DNA of 64,000 nucleotides. Source: a bacterium (GTDB lineage: Bacteria > Omnitrophota > Gorgyraeia > Zapsychrales > Zapsychraceae). The notes beneath the pieces are model-generated. The model was not told the origin of the DNA. It worked only from the letters and a program-made list of their open reading frames with translations, and ran no database searches. Each line of letters begins with the position of its first letter. The stretch's first letter is position 1. The position numbers and the translations under genes were made by a program. Positions 44,978-53,549 of the stretch are shown here, piece after piece. The stretch is taken from contig JAUIER010000005.1 of NCBI GenBank assembly GCA_030429765.1, positions 113,595 to 177,594 on the forward strand, in the 5' to 3' direction.

Positions 44978-45766
44978 ATGACAAATGCCATCGACGGCAT
45001 CGTGCTGGTGCTGCTGATTTATTACTTTTGGCGTGGTTGGAGAAAAGGCTTTCTCGGATCATTGCTTGGACCGATCTCACTGATCATCGGCGGACTTTTG
45101 AGCTACTCCTATTACCTCAAGACCGAAAACATCGTGATGTCGCTGGTCTTGAGTGTCGCCGCGCCGTTTGTCCTGCACATCACGCTGGCGTTGCTGTTGA
45201 AAATCTGGTCGATTGCCACCAGCAAGGATGGAAAGATGTCACCGTTAAACCGGTTGCTTGGATCGGCCTTTAGCGTGATCTGGAGCGGTGGCATGATGAT
45301 TTTAGTCTTATTGTTAGTCATGGTTATCCCGGGCAAAGTTCCCTACATAGACCGCGTGCATCAGGTCATCGCGCCGACCAAGACCTATGCCCTCATCGCC
45401 CGATATACCGGTCAGACCGCCTCGACTCAGGGCGGTAATGTTCACAGCTCACCGATGATCCAGTTTTTAGAGAATCCTGAAAAATTCGAATATCTCAGTA
45501 ACACTGAAGAATTCAAAGCAGTCATGGAGAATTCCAAGGTGCGACGCCTGCTGGAAGATGCGGACGTCCGCGAACACCTTCAGGAAAAAAATGTCTTGAA
45601 ACTGATGACCAATGACAAGATGAAGAGCTTGCTGGAAGATAAAGACCTGATCAAAGATTTCTTCGCGCTGCAGAAAAAGATCATGCTGGAAAGCATGGAA
45701 GACGCGGCGTCGGATAACCCACATGTTCCGGAGCCTAAAGTGTTGGAGATTGAAAACGGCATTTAA
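44978..45766 (+). CDS. CvpA-family membrane protein
   Basis: A 262-residue protein and the only clear plus-strand gene in the window. AIDGIVLVLLIYYFWRGWRK followed by GFLGSLLGPISLIIGG is the standard start of CvpA-family (colicin V production) proteins, with four helices within the first 130 residues. The last 110 residues are soluble and helical with many charged residues (FLENPEKFEYLSNTEEFKAV and KLMTNDKMKSLLEDKDLIKD). These look like short repeats of an N-D-x-x-x-x-L-L-x-D type, an extension also seen in other family members. Family members affect envelope stability; the mechanism is unknown. CGGAG lies about ten bases before the ATG. Confidence 0.78.
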   Translation: MTNAIDGIVLVLLIYYFWRGWRKGFLGSLLGPISLIIGGLLSYSYYLKTENIVMSLVLSVAAPFVLHITLALLLKIWSIATSKDGKMSPLNRLLGSAFSVIWSGGMMILVLLLVMVIPGKVPYIDRVHQVIAPTKTYALIARYTGQTASTQGGNVHSSPMIQFLENPEKFEYLSNTEEFKAVMENSKVRRLLEDADVREHLQEKNVLKLMTNDKMKSLLEDKDLIKDFFALQKKIMLESMEDAASDNPHVPEPKVLEIENGI

Positions 45767-45787
45767 AACAGCCCCAGCCGTTCGTCG

Positions 45788-47182
45788 CTACTTACCGATA
45801 CAAAACTGCGAAAAGATATTGTCCAGCAAATCATAATCAATATTCCGTCCGGTAATACTATCCAGGAAATTGACGGCCACCTTGATCTCCTCGGACACAA
45901 ACTCCAGCGAGATCCCCTCCAACAAAACTTTTTGAGCCTTTTCCACGGACGCCAGGGCATCCGTCAAGGCATTGATATGACGCATATTGCTGATCAAAAT
46001 TTCATTCGCTGACATATCTTTATCTGATGTGACACTGTCGCTGATCGCGGCCTCAAGAGCCTCAATCCCCTCACGTTTAAGCGCCGAGATGCGTTTAATC
46101 TCACCCAATGCCACCAATGTCTGCACTTCCTGATCGGACAATCCGTTGGCCAGATCCGATTTATTAAGAACCGGAATCACCGCCAGTTCACGAATCCGTT
46201 CGATTAATCCGTAATCCTGATCGTCCAGCGGACACGATCCGTCGATTAGTAGAATGACAATGTCCGCACCTTGAATATGCATATGACTGCGGCGAATCGC
46301 CTCTTCCTCAATCAGATCTCGCGGCTCCAGGATACCGGCGGTATCAATCAGCTGGAACGGGATCCCTTCGATCTGGGCCGATTCCTCAATAGTGTCACGT
46401 GTGGTCCCCGCGATGTCGGACACGATCGCCCGTTCGGTTTTCAGCAGCACGTTCAGCAACGATGACTTGCCCGCATTGGGCTTGCCGCACAAAACGATCT
46501 TGACCCCTTCTTTAAGCAACCGGCCTTGGTTCGATGATTGCAGCAGCTGAGCAATCTGATCTTTCGCGGTTTGAATTTCATCAGCCAGTTGCTGACGCCC
46601 CTGAGCATCTATTTCGTCCTCCGGAAAATTGACAATGGCCTCCATTTGAATATAGACATTCATCAACTGCTGACGGATATCCTGCAGCACCGTCGATAGA
46701 TCACCTTTGAGCTGATTGGAGCTGACCTTCAGAAAGGCATCCGTCTTGGACTGAATGATATCCAGCACGGCTTCGGCCTGCGTAAGATCTATACGTCCGT
46801 TCAAATACGCCCGTTTGGTGAATTCCCCGGGTTGAGCCAACCGCGCCCCGCCCTGATGCGTCAATTTCAAAATCGTCCTCAACGACACCATCCCGCCGTG
46901 GCAGTTGATCTCCACCACATCCTCTTTGGTGTAGCTTCGCGGCGCCCGCATCACTGTAACCAACACCTCATCGACCGTTGATCCGTCTTCATTCTGGATC
47001 CAGCCGTAGTGAGCGGTAAATCCCCGCGCCTCGGACAGTGATTGCCCCGAGCGTGACCGGAAGATACGGCCGGCGACATCGATCGCCTCGGTGCCGCTTA
47101 AGCGCACAATGCCGATTCCGCCTTGGCCTAACGGAGTGGATATCGCGGCGATCGTATCCTCTATTCCCTGGTATTGGTACAT
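45788..47182 (-). CDS. mnmE: tRNA modification GTPase MnmE
   Basis: A 464-residue protein of normal length. The N-terminal folate-binding domain begins DTIAAISTPLGQGGIGIVRL. The G domain has GKPNAGKS (233-240), AGTTRDT (G2) and DTAGI (G3), with NKSD as G4. The C-terminus FCIGK carries the catalytic-region Cys of the family. With MnmG it makes the 5-carboxymethylaminomethyl group on U34 of tRNAs; mnmG is not in the window. AAGGAG six bases before the ATG gives firm start support, and the start overlaps the end of folC by 22 bases. It converges on the CvpA gene with 21 bases between the stops and no clear terminator. Confidence 0.96.
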   Translation of the reverse strand: MYQYQGIEDTIAAISTPLGQGGIGIVRLSGTEAIDVAGRIFRSRSGQSLSEARGFTAHYGWIQNEDGSTVDEVLVTVMRAPRSYTKEDVVEINCHGGMVSLRTILKLTHQGGARLAQPGEFTKRAYLNGRIDLTQAEAVLDIIQSKTDAFLKVSSNQLKGDLSTVLQDIRQQLMNVYIQMEAIVNFPEDEIDAQGRQQLADEIQTAKDQIAQLLQSSNQGRLLKEGVKIVLCGKPNAGKSSLLNVLLKTERAIVSDIAGTTRDTIEESAQIEGIPFQLIDTAGILEPRDLIEEEAIRRSHMHIQGADIVILLIDGSCPLDDQDYGLIERIRELAVIPVLNKSDLANGLSDQEVQTLVALGEIKRISALKREGIEALEAAISDSVTSDKDMSANEILISNMRHINALTDALASVEKAQKVLLEGISLEFVSEEIKVAVNFLDSITGRNIDYDLLDNIFSQFCIGK

Positions 47183-48543
47183 GTATCACTCCTTAAAATA
47201 GACCGCGCCTCGGCCGCGACAAAAATTGAGCCGGTGACGATGACCACATCGTCGGTCGATAAATGCTTATTCAGATCATTGACCGCGTCTTTCACGTTTT
47301 TGCAGATCCTAACCGGCTTGTTGGGAAAATATCCTTCGGCTTCTTCCTGACTAAAAGTATACGCGCGCGGATGATCAGCTTTGCTCAGCCACACTTTATA
47401 GGCATACTCAGCCAACGCCCCGCAGATCTCTTTGATATTTTTATCCCGGCTCACGCCTAGCAACAAATGTATTTTTCTGTCAGGCACAAGGGTTTTCAAT
47501 GATTCGCATAACGTGCGGACTGACGCTTCATTATGGGCCGCATCCAGAATCGTCAACGGATCTCGTCGAACGATCTCAAAACGAATTGGCCACTCCACCG
47601 ACGCAAGCCCCAGATATACATGCTGATCTGTAATCGACATTCCTTGATCACGCAAACATTCAACGACGTTCACCGTCCCCGCCGCGTTGATTGTTTGATG
47701 CTTGCCCAACAGCGGCAGCTTAACAGCGGTATATGTATGATCCGCGACCGTCACGTCAAACGTTTGTTCCGTCAGATCCCTCGTCGTGGACGCAGACACA
47801 TCGGTGGAATAAACTTGCCGCGGCTGAATATCAAATTTACGGCATCGATCCATGATCACGGATTCCGCCTCTAACTCCTGCGGCGCGATCACCACGTCCT
47901 GCTGGGATTTAATAATCGCCGCCTTCTCGCCGGCAATTGCCGCTAACGTATCTCCGAGAATCGCGGTATGCTCATAACTGATCGGTGTAATCACCGCTAT
48001 TCGGGATTCACACACATTCGTCGCATCCAGACGTCCGCCCAGCCCCGTTTCCAGGACCACGGCATCGACATCGCGTTTCTGAAAGTATAGTAACGCTGTC
48101 GCCGTCAGGACTTCATAGAATGTCAGCGGGCCATATTTGTCATCGGCATGAACCTCATCAATAACCGCCTTCCAGTCGAACAACACACGTGACAATTCCC
48201 GATCGGAGATACTGTCGCCGAATAGATCATCCGCCGTTTCCTGAATAATCCGTCGGGCATCCATTACACGTATCCGTTCATTCAATTTCAGGATATGCGG
48301 TGACGAATATAGTCCCACACGCAGCCCGGCCTGCTTTAGAACGGACGCGATCATCGCGCACGTCGATCCTTTGCCCTTGCTGCCGGCGACGTGGATGATG
48401 TACAGATCCTTCTGGGGATCACCCATACGCTTAAGCAGCTCACGCATGCGTTCAAGCTTGAAGTCCAGATCGGCAACTTTATTAAGGGAATGTTCGAAAT
48501 TAATGAAGGAATTGAGATAGGATCGCGCGTCGAAGTCTTTCAT
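47161..48543 (-). CDS. folC: Bifunctional folylpolyglutamate synthase/dihydrofolate synthase
   Basis: The frame extends to 48699, but the ATG at 48543 (MKDFDARSYLNSF) has GAGG nine bases upstream and lies 19 bases after the purH stop, giving 460 residues. VAGSKGKGSTCAM (52-64) is the Mur-ligase P-loop in its FolC form. LYSSPHI and LETGLGGRLDATN are diagnostic FolC motifs, and LDAAHNEASV carries the DAHN ligase motif. It adds glutamate to dihydropteroate or folates in the cytoplasm. Grouping with purH, which uses 10-formyl-THF, and mnmE, which uses methylene-THF, makes a folate-linked unit. Confidence 0.95.
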   Translation of the reverse strand: MKDFDARSYLNSFINFEHSLNKVADLDFKLERMRELLKRMGDPQKDLYIIHVAGSKGKGSTCAMIASVLKQAGLRVGLYSSPHILKLNERIRVMDARRIIQETADDLFGDSISDRELSRVLFDWKAVIDEVHADDKYGPLTFYEVLTATALLYFQKRDVDAVVLETGLGGRLDATNVCESRIAVITPISYEHTAILGDTLAAIAGEKAAIIKSQQDVVIAPQELEAESVIMDRCRKFDIQPRQVYSTDVSASTTRDLTEQTFDVTVADHTYTAVKLPLLGKHQTINAAGTVNVVECLRDQGMSITDQHVYLGLASVEWPIRFEIVRRDPLTILDAAHNEASVRTLCESLKTLVPDRKIHLLLGVSRDKNIKEICGALAEYAYKVWLSKADHPRAYTFSQEEAEGYFPNKPVRICKNVKDAVNDLNKHLSTDDVVIVTGSIFVAAEARSILRSDTCTNTRE

Positions 48544-48562
48544 ACACCAACACCTCTGATCT

Positions 48563-50119
48563 TTAGTGTTTGAAGTGACGAACGCCGGTAAAGACCATGG
48601 CGATGCCATGGCGGTCGGCCGCCTGAATGACATCCTGATCGGCGATTGACCCGCCCGTCTGGATAATCGCCCTGACGCCGGCCTCGGCGGCCAGATCAAT
48701 ATTGTCGGTCATTGGAAAGAACGCGTCCGAGATCAACACGGCATTCTTGGCACGGTCACCGGCCTTCTGGATCGCGATGTTTACGCTTTCCACCCGCGAC
48801 GTCTGTCCGCAACCGATACCGACGGTGCGTTGACCTTTGACCAGCGCGATGGCATTGGATTTCACATTCTTGATCACGCCCCAGCCGAATTTCATGGCCG
48901 CGAGTTGGGAGGCCGTCGGCTTTTTCCGGGTGACCACGGTTAATTCGTCGTCTTTAAGCTCACGTGTATCTTTTTCCTGAAGCAGCATGCCGCCATGAAT
49001 CTGTTTGCGGTCATAGATATCGTGATCGATGTTCTTGAAATCGAATTCCAGCAGACGCAGATTTTTCTTCGTAGTTAACGCCTTCTTCGCCCCCGTGCTG
49101 AACTTGGGCGCGATCACGCATTCCATAAATCCGCTTTTGAGGATCAGTTGAGCCGTCTTCTCATCGACCTTACGATTTAAACCGATGATACCGCCGAACG
49201 CCGATATCGGATCACTCGCCAGTGCGTATTTGAAGGCCTTGGATAGTTCATCATCCTGGGCGACACCCGTGGGATTATTGTGCTTGATGATAACGGCCGC
49301 CGGATTCTTGAAATCCTTGACAAAATCAACCGCGGCGTTGAGATCCAGGAAATTGTTAAACGAAAGTTCCTTGCCGTGCAGCTGTTTGACGTCGGCCAAT
49401 CCGTACGCCTCGCCCTCGGCCTTATACATCGCCGCCTTTTGATGTGGATTCTCACCGTACCTGAGATCCTGGGCCAATTCATAATTAGTCTGAACAGTCT
49501 TGGGTAAACCCTGAAAATCCGACCCGACTAAACGGCTTTTAAGAAATTTCTGGATCATATCGTCGTATTCCGCCGTATGCGCAAATGCCTCGACAGCCAG
49601 TCCGTACAACACGGAGTCCGGCAGCAAACCATTATTTTGTTTCAATTCTCCCAGGATGGCATCATATCCGTCGGGATTACAGACAACCGCAACACTTTTG
49701 TAATTCTTGGCGGCCGATCTCAACATGGATGGCCCGCCGATATCAATATTCTCAATCGCGTCATCCAGATGCACATTCTTCTTGGCCGTTACCTTGCCGA
49801 AGGGATACAAATTCACGACGACCATGTCAATCAATCCGATGTCATGTTCTTCGATCTGGGCCATGTGTTCCGCCTTGCTGCGCACGGCCAATAGCCCGCC
49901 ATGAATCTTGGGATGCAGCGTCTTGACCCGCCCGTCCAGCATTTCCGGAAAACCGGTGTAGTCCGATACATCCTGCACCGACATACCCGCTTCGCGCAGC
50001 TGCCGGGCCGTTCCTCCGGTGGATAAAATCTCAACGTTCAGCTGAGACAAACCTTTGACAAATGGGATCAATCCTTTTTTATCAGAGACACTGATGAGAA
50101 CACGTTTGACTTTTAACAT
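48563..50119 (-). CDS. purH: Bifunctional AICAR formyltransferase/IMP cyclohydrolase
   Basis: A 518-residue protein of standard length. The N-terminal MGS-like cyclohydrolase domain (about 1-195) has SVSDKKGL, STGGTA and LHPKIHGGLL. The C-terminal formyltransferase domain has AQDLRYGENPHQKAA and AVIIKHNNPTG, with K279 and H280 as the catalytic pair. It performs the last two steps of IMP synthesis. An AGGA six bases before the ATG supports the start. Confidence 0.97.
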   Translation of the reverse strand: MLKVKRVLISVSDKKGLIPFVKGLSQLNVEILSTGGTARQLREAGMSVQDVSDYTGFPEMLDGRVKTLHPKIHGGLLAVRSKAEHMAQIEEHDIGLIDMVVVNLYPFGKVTAKKNVHLDDAIENIDIGGPSMLRSAAKNYKSVAVVCNPDGYDAILGELKQNNGLLPDSVLYGLAVEAFAHTAEYDDMIQKFLKSRLVGSDFQGLPKTVQTNYELAQDLRYGENPHQKAAMYKAEGEAYGLADVKQLHGKELSFNNFLDLNAAVDFVKDFKNPAAVIIKHNNPTGVAQDDELSKAFKYALASDPISAFGGIIGLNRKVDEKTAQLILKSGFMECVIAPKFSTGAKKALTTKKNLRLLEFDFKNIDHDIYDRKQIHGGMLLQEKDTRELKDDELTVVTRKKPTASQLAAMKFGWGVIKNVKSNAIALVKGQRTVGIGCGQTSRVESVNIAIQKAGDRAKNAVLISDAFFPMTDNIDLAAEAGVRAIIQTGGSIADQDVIQAADRHGIAMVFTGVRHFKH

Positions 50120-50140
50120 GGGGATTCCTGACTGCGATAA

Positions 50141-50659
50141 TTATTGTTTCAGAAGTTTAATCATTTCGACCGTGAAGGCCGTTAAATCTTCCGGTTTGCG
50201 TGAGGTAATCAAATTTCCATCAACCACGACCTCTTCATCCACCCACTCGGCGCCGGCGGCGATCAAGTCATCCTTGATGGCGAAAAAACTGGTGGCCCGG
50301 CGGCCCTTAAGGATACCGGCCGACACAAGCATCCATCCGCCATGACAGATTGAAGCGATGACACCGCCATTGTCATGTAATTCACGAATAAATTCCGCAA
50401 CACGCGGCACCCTTCGCATGAAATCCGGGGCAAATCCACCCGGAATCACCACGCCGGAAAAATCTTCAGCCTTGACCTGCGTCACGGCGTCATCTGCCGT
50501 CACCGGATAGCCTTCCTTGCTTCCATATTGAGGAGCACTGCCGGAACCGATAAAACGCACATCAAATCCTTCTTCACGCAGCCGTAACCACGGATACCAC
50601 ACTTCCAGGACCTGATACTGCTCTTCAACTAATATGGCAATGGGTTTGGGTGAGGACAT
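50141..50659 (-). CDS. DJ-1/PfpI-family protein
   Basis: A 172-residue class I glutamine-amidotransferase-like protein. ASICHGGWML contains the nucleophile-elbow C105 with H106, the PfpI/YhbO pair, and the acidic partner is in VEEQ (11-14). VVIPGGFAPDFMR and the C-terminal DGNLITSRKPEDL, with the usual T-S-R/G-x-P turn, agree with the YhbO/PfpI branch, which is linked to repair of glyoxal damage or to protease activity. Both activities are debated in the literature. It follows rpsU after a terminator-like hairpin and is 21 bases from purH. Confidence 0.85.
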   Translation of the reverse strand: MSSPKPIAILVEEQYQVLEVWYPWLRLREEGFDVRFIGSGSAPQYGSKEGYPVTADDAVTQVKAEDFSGVVIPGGFAPDFMRRVPRVAEFIRELHDNGGVIASICHGGWMLVSAGILKGRRATSFFAIKDDLIAAGAEWVDEEVVVDGNLITSRKPEDLTAFTVEMIKLLKQ

Positions 50660-50685
50660 CGTCTGAATATGAAATTGAAATAAAT

Positions 50686-50710
50686 AAGGGACGCTTGTTC
50701 GGCGTCCCTT
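50686..50710 (-). terminator. Terminator-like hairpin after rpsU
   Basis: AAGGGACGC and GCGTCCCTT form a perfect nine-base-pair stem with a seven-base loop. On the minus strand it is followed by ATTTATTTC. It lies 30 bases after the rpsU stop and 27 bases before the PfpI start. The T-run is interrupted, so termination may be partial. Confidence 0.6.
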
Positions 50711-50739
50711 AAAATATGCTTAAGCTTGCGACGTTGACA

Positions 50740-50895
50740 CTATCGCTTACCTTTAAGTCTTTTTTTCTCTGATGGCTTTGTGAAAAAACGTCTGTCTTTC
50801 AGCTCCATCATGAAACCATCTTTTTGACAGGCTTTTTTGAAAATTCGCATAGCCTTCTCAAAACTGCTGTTATCGTTCACTTTAACTTCGATCAT
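50740..50895 (-). CDS. rpsU: Small ribosomal subunit protein bS21
   Basis: A 51-residue protein from the ATG complement at 50893-50895. It begins MIEVKVNDNSSFEKAMRIFK, continues KACQKDGFM and ELKDRRFFTKPSEKK, and ends with a basic tail RLKGKR. The order of V-K-V, the E-x-A-x-R-x-F-K-K helix, the Cys/G turn and the R-R-x-F-x-K-P-S segment are the S21 signature. S21 is needed for initiation on natural mRNAs in bacteria that have it. A strong promoter lies 50 bases upstream and a hairpin downstream, so it can be transcribed alone. Confidence 0.93.
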   Translation of the reverse strand: MIEVKVNDNSSFEKAMRIFKKACQKDGFMMELKDRRFFTKPSEKKRLKGKR

Positions 50896-50947
50896 TAGAC
50901 CTATTCACCACCTTTTTCAATTTAATATTTGCTCTGAATGAGGCATT

Positions 50948-50975
50948 ATTATATATCAGATTGCCTATTTGTAAA
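50948..50975 (-). promoter_or_regulatory. Strong sigma-70-type promoter of rpsU
   Basis: On the minus strand TTTACA (50970-50975) and a consensus TATAAT (50948-50953) are 16 bases apart, about 53 bases before the rpsU ATG. A second candidate, TTGCAA (51027-51032) with TATATT (51003-51008) at 18 bases, lies further upstream. Confidence 0.72.
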
Positions 50976-51049
50976 GGTTTTTGATCCCTCACAAACTCGA
51001 CAAATATAACACATTTTCCGTAACCTTTGCAAATATTATATTTATGTCA

Positions 51050-51352
51050 CTAGATTGCCATAGCGCCTTCGTCGCCGGTCCGAATCTTGACGATATTCTC
51101 CAGCGGAAGGATGGCGATCTTCCCGTCACCGGTCGTCCCGGTCTTGGCCACCGCCCGCACCTGATCGATCACCTTATCCACCTGGAATTCATCCACATAA
51201 ATGTCGATTTTGCGTTTGCGCTTGAGTCCGTTTCGGTGATGTCCAAATCCGAGGACCTCGGAAATGGTGACACCGCCAATCCCGGAATCTTCCAGGACCT
51301 GAACGACTTTTTCGAATTTCTCCTCACGGACAATAATCTCTAATTTTTTCAT
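51050..51352 (-). CDS. PII-family regulatory protein lacking the T-loop
   Basis: A 100-residue protein that aligns with GlnB/GlnK at both ends: MKKLEIIVREEKFEKVVQVL, then the G-I-G-G-V-T-I-S-E-V-L-GFG strand, the B-loop TGTTGDGKIAI and the C-loop RTGDEGAMAI. Between GFG and the RKIDIYV strand it has about 12 residues fewer than GlnB, which removes the T-loop with the uridylylated Tyr51. It should still form the trimer and bind nucleotides, but contact targets differently. AGGAG six bases before the ATG supports the start. Neighbours are rpsU and mgtE, not amtB or glnA, so the ligand and target are unknown. Confidence 0.8.
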   Translation of the reverse strand: MKKLEIIVREEKFEKVVQVLEDSGIGGVTISEVLGFGHHRNGLKRKRKIDIYVDEFQVDKVIDQVRAVAKTGTTGDGKIAILPLENIVKIRTGDEGAMAI

Positions 51353-51517
51353 GCTTAACTCCTGATTTTATATTTTTAAAAATAGTTAATTGATTGTTGA
51401 TTACTCACCACGCTGCTCTGATAGCGTAACATGTTTAGGTGTGACATTCTGTGAATTCACTATGACAATAATTTAGCGCTGCGGACCGCAGCCGGAATTT
51501 GGATATGCTGTTCGGTT
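51353..51517. other. Intergenic region with a short palindrome
   Basis: This 165-base gap separates mgtE from the PII-like gene. Near the mgtE end, GCTGCGG-A-CCGCAGC (about 51479-51493) can form a hairpin, but no T-run follows on the minus strand, so terminator function is weakly supported. The part next to 51353 is AT-rich and may hold the promoter of the PII-like gene; I cannot define its hexamers. Confidence 0.35.
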
Positions 51518-52867
51518 TTACCAGAAAATAATAGCGGCAATCTTAAAGTAGATGATCAGCGATACAATATCGACGATACATGTGATAAAAGGTCCCGACA
51601 TCAAGGCCGGATCAAGTTTTAATTTCTTGAAAAGGATCGGCAGCAGGGCTCCCAGCGAGACAGCAAGCAAGACCGAGGCAATCATGGAGAGTCCCACCAC
51701 GATGCCCAGTTCATGATTGCGGTTCAGCAACAAGGCCATCACCGACCCCAACGCCGCCATAATCGTACCAACAATCGCCCCGACGGCAACTTCTTTGCGC
51801 AGAACCTTGAGAAAATCCTCCATCTTAATGTCTTCCGTGGCCAACCCCCGGATAACAACGGTCGAGGATTGTGTCCCCGCGTTTCCGCCGGCACCCAGCA
51901 ACAATGGAATAAAAAAGCTCAGCGCCACCGCTGATTGCAGTGCGTCTTCATTCTTTTCCAGGACCCAGGCGGAAAAGAATCCGACAAAGATCAGGATCAA
52001 CAGCCACATTGTCCGCTGCTGCGCCACTTTAAACGGATTGGACTTCATGTAATCGATATATTCACCCGCCGCCGCCAGCTTGTAGATATCTTCGGTGGCC
52101 TCCTCTTCAACAACGTCCATCAAGTCATCGACTGTCACAATCCCGACTAAACGGTTTTCCCGGTCCACGACGGGAATGGCCAAGAAATCATAGTCCGACA
52201 ACTTCCTCGCCACATCCTCTTTGTCATCATAGACATGCGTGCTGATGACATTCGTGTTCATGATCTCCGAAACTTTCTTATGCGAAGGCGAAACAATAAT
52301 ATCCCGCAGCGTTACCAACCCCAACAGTTTTCGATCCTGATCGATGACATAAATGTAGTAGATCGTTTCCCGATCAAAGGCCTGAAGCTTGATCTTTTCA
52401 ACCGCCTCTTTGACTGAAATGTCCTTGGACAGGTAAGCATAATCCGTGGTCATGATGGAACCGGCGGTTCCTTCTTCGTAATTGATCAGCTTCTTGATAT
52501 CCAGACGCTGGGCCCGGGCGACCAACGGAAGTATTTCCTCGGTACGCTCTTCCGGAAGAAACAGGACAAAATCCGCCCGTTCATCCGGGGCCATTTCCTC
52601 GAGGATGTCCGCCATCCATTCCTTGTTAAAACAATAAAAGATCTGTTTTTTACGTTCATCATCAAATTGCTGAAACAAATCGATTCCCGTCGGAATCCCC
52701 AGGGCCTTGATACATTCAGCAACCTGTTCATCCTCTAAATTTTCACAGAGCACAAAAATATCATACGAGTGCATATCCGCAAACAGGGCCTTGATCTTTT
52801 CATCACGTTCGGATGAATTCAGAATCGTCTGAATCTGCGGTGTGATTAATGCTCCACGTTTTTTCAT
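51518..52867 (-). CDS. mgtE: MgtE-type magnesium transporter
   Basis: A 449-residue protein with the full MgtE plan: an N-terminal superhelical cytosolic domain (about 1-125) with MAPDERADFVLFLPEER, a CBS pair (about 130-260) with GLVTLRDIIV and GIVTVDDLMDVVEEEATED, and five membrane helices from about 285. FFIPLLLGAGGNAGTQSSTVVIRGLA is the pore-lining signature region (shown here only by its first residues FFIPLLLGAGGNAG). The cytosolic domains close the pore when internal magnesium is high. No M-box RNA is seen upstream; nth lies 9 bases away, so it is probably co-transcribed. Confidence 0.95.
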   Translation of the reverse strand: MKKRGALITPQIQTILNSSERDEKIKALFADMHSYDIFVLCENLEDEQVAECIKALGIPTGIDLFQQFDDERKKQIFYCFNKEWMADILEEMAPDERADFVLFLPEERTEEILPLVARAQRLDIKKLINYEEGTAGSIMTTDYAYLSKDISVKEAVEKIKLQAFDRETIYYIYVIDQDRKLLGLVTLRDIIVSPSHKKVSEIMNTNVISTHVYDDKEDVARKLSDYDFLAIPVVDRENRLVGIVTVDDLMDVVEEEATEDIYKLAAAGEYIDYMKSNPFKVAQQRTMWLLILIFVGFFSAWVLEKNEDALQSAVALSFFIPLLLGAGGNAGTQSSTVVIRGLATEDIKMEDFLKVLRKEVAVGAIVGTIMAALGSVMALLLNRNHELGIVVGLSMIASVLLAVSLGALLPILFKKLKLDPALMSGPFITCIVDIVSLIIYFKIAAIIFW

Positions 52868-52875
52868 GAGAGATC

Positions 52876-53538
52876 CTATCGGCTGAGCTCAACTCCGACC
52901 CGGGCACAATATTCTTTGACCGTACAAATTGAACAACGCGGCGAGATCGGACGGCAGACATTCTGCCCCCACGTCACCAACAAGGCATTATAATCGATCC
53001 AATGTTTTTTGGGCAACTTCTTTCTCAAGGCCCATTCGGTATCATCGGCGGTTTTGGTCTCGATATACCCAAACCGATTTGAAATCCGATGCACATGCGT
53101 GTCCACACACATCGCCGGGATATTAAACCCTTCGGTCAAGACCAGATTGGCCGTCTTCCGGCCAACGCCCTTCATCGTCAGCAATTGATCAATATCATCC
53201 GGGACCTTGCCGTCAAACTTCTCAATAATATCCTTACAAATTCCCAGGATATTCTTGGCCTTGGTCTTGTAGAATCCGACCGGAAAAATCGCCTTCTCGA
53301 TTTGCCGAGGCGTCATCCGAATCATCTTTTCCGGGGTGTCGGCGATCTTGAACAATCTTTCCGAGGCTGGTAACGTAGTTTCATCTTTGGTGCGAAGACT
53401 CATAATGCAGGAGATCAGCACTAGAAAGGGACTCTTCCAGCGTTTGCCAACGAGCGTCACGGACGGGTCCGGCAATTCCCGCATTTGTTCCCGGATATTC
53501 GCCACAACAGTATCTATATTTCGATTGGTAACGGCCAT
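52876..53538 (-). CDS. nth: Endonuclease III (DNA glycosylase/AP lyase)
   Basis: A 220-residue enzyme. The helix-hairpin-helix MKGVGRKTANLVL carries the catalytic lysine K128, and VDTHVHRISNRFG carries D146. C195, C202, C205 and C211 form the C-x6-C-x2-C-x5-C cluster loop. It removes oxidised pyrimidines and cuts at abasic sites. The extended N-terminus and MSLRTKDETT stretch are normal for the family. It lies between mgtE and nnrE in a run of closely spaced genes. Confidence 0.95.
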   Translation of the reverse strand: MAVTNRNIDTVVANIREQMRELPDPSVTLVGKRWKSPFLVLISCIMSLRTKDETTLPASERLFKIADTPEKMIRMTPRQIEKAIFPVGFYKTKAKNILGICKDIIEKFDGKVPDDIDQLLTMKGVGRKTANLVLTEGFNIPAMCVDTHVHRISNRFGYIETKTADDTEWALRKKLPKKHWIDYNALLVTWGQNVCRPISPRCSICTVKEYCARVGVELSR

Positions 53539-53549
53539 TTATTGTCCTG

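Noticed and set aside
48544..48699. Upstream extension of folC into purH
   Set aside because: The extension overlaps the conserved C-terminus of PurH in another frame; the ATG at 48543 gives a normal FolC start.
51479..51493. Palindrome after mgtE as a strong terminator
   Set aside because: The stem is short with almost no loop and no T-run follows on the transcribed strand.
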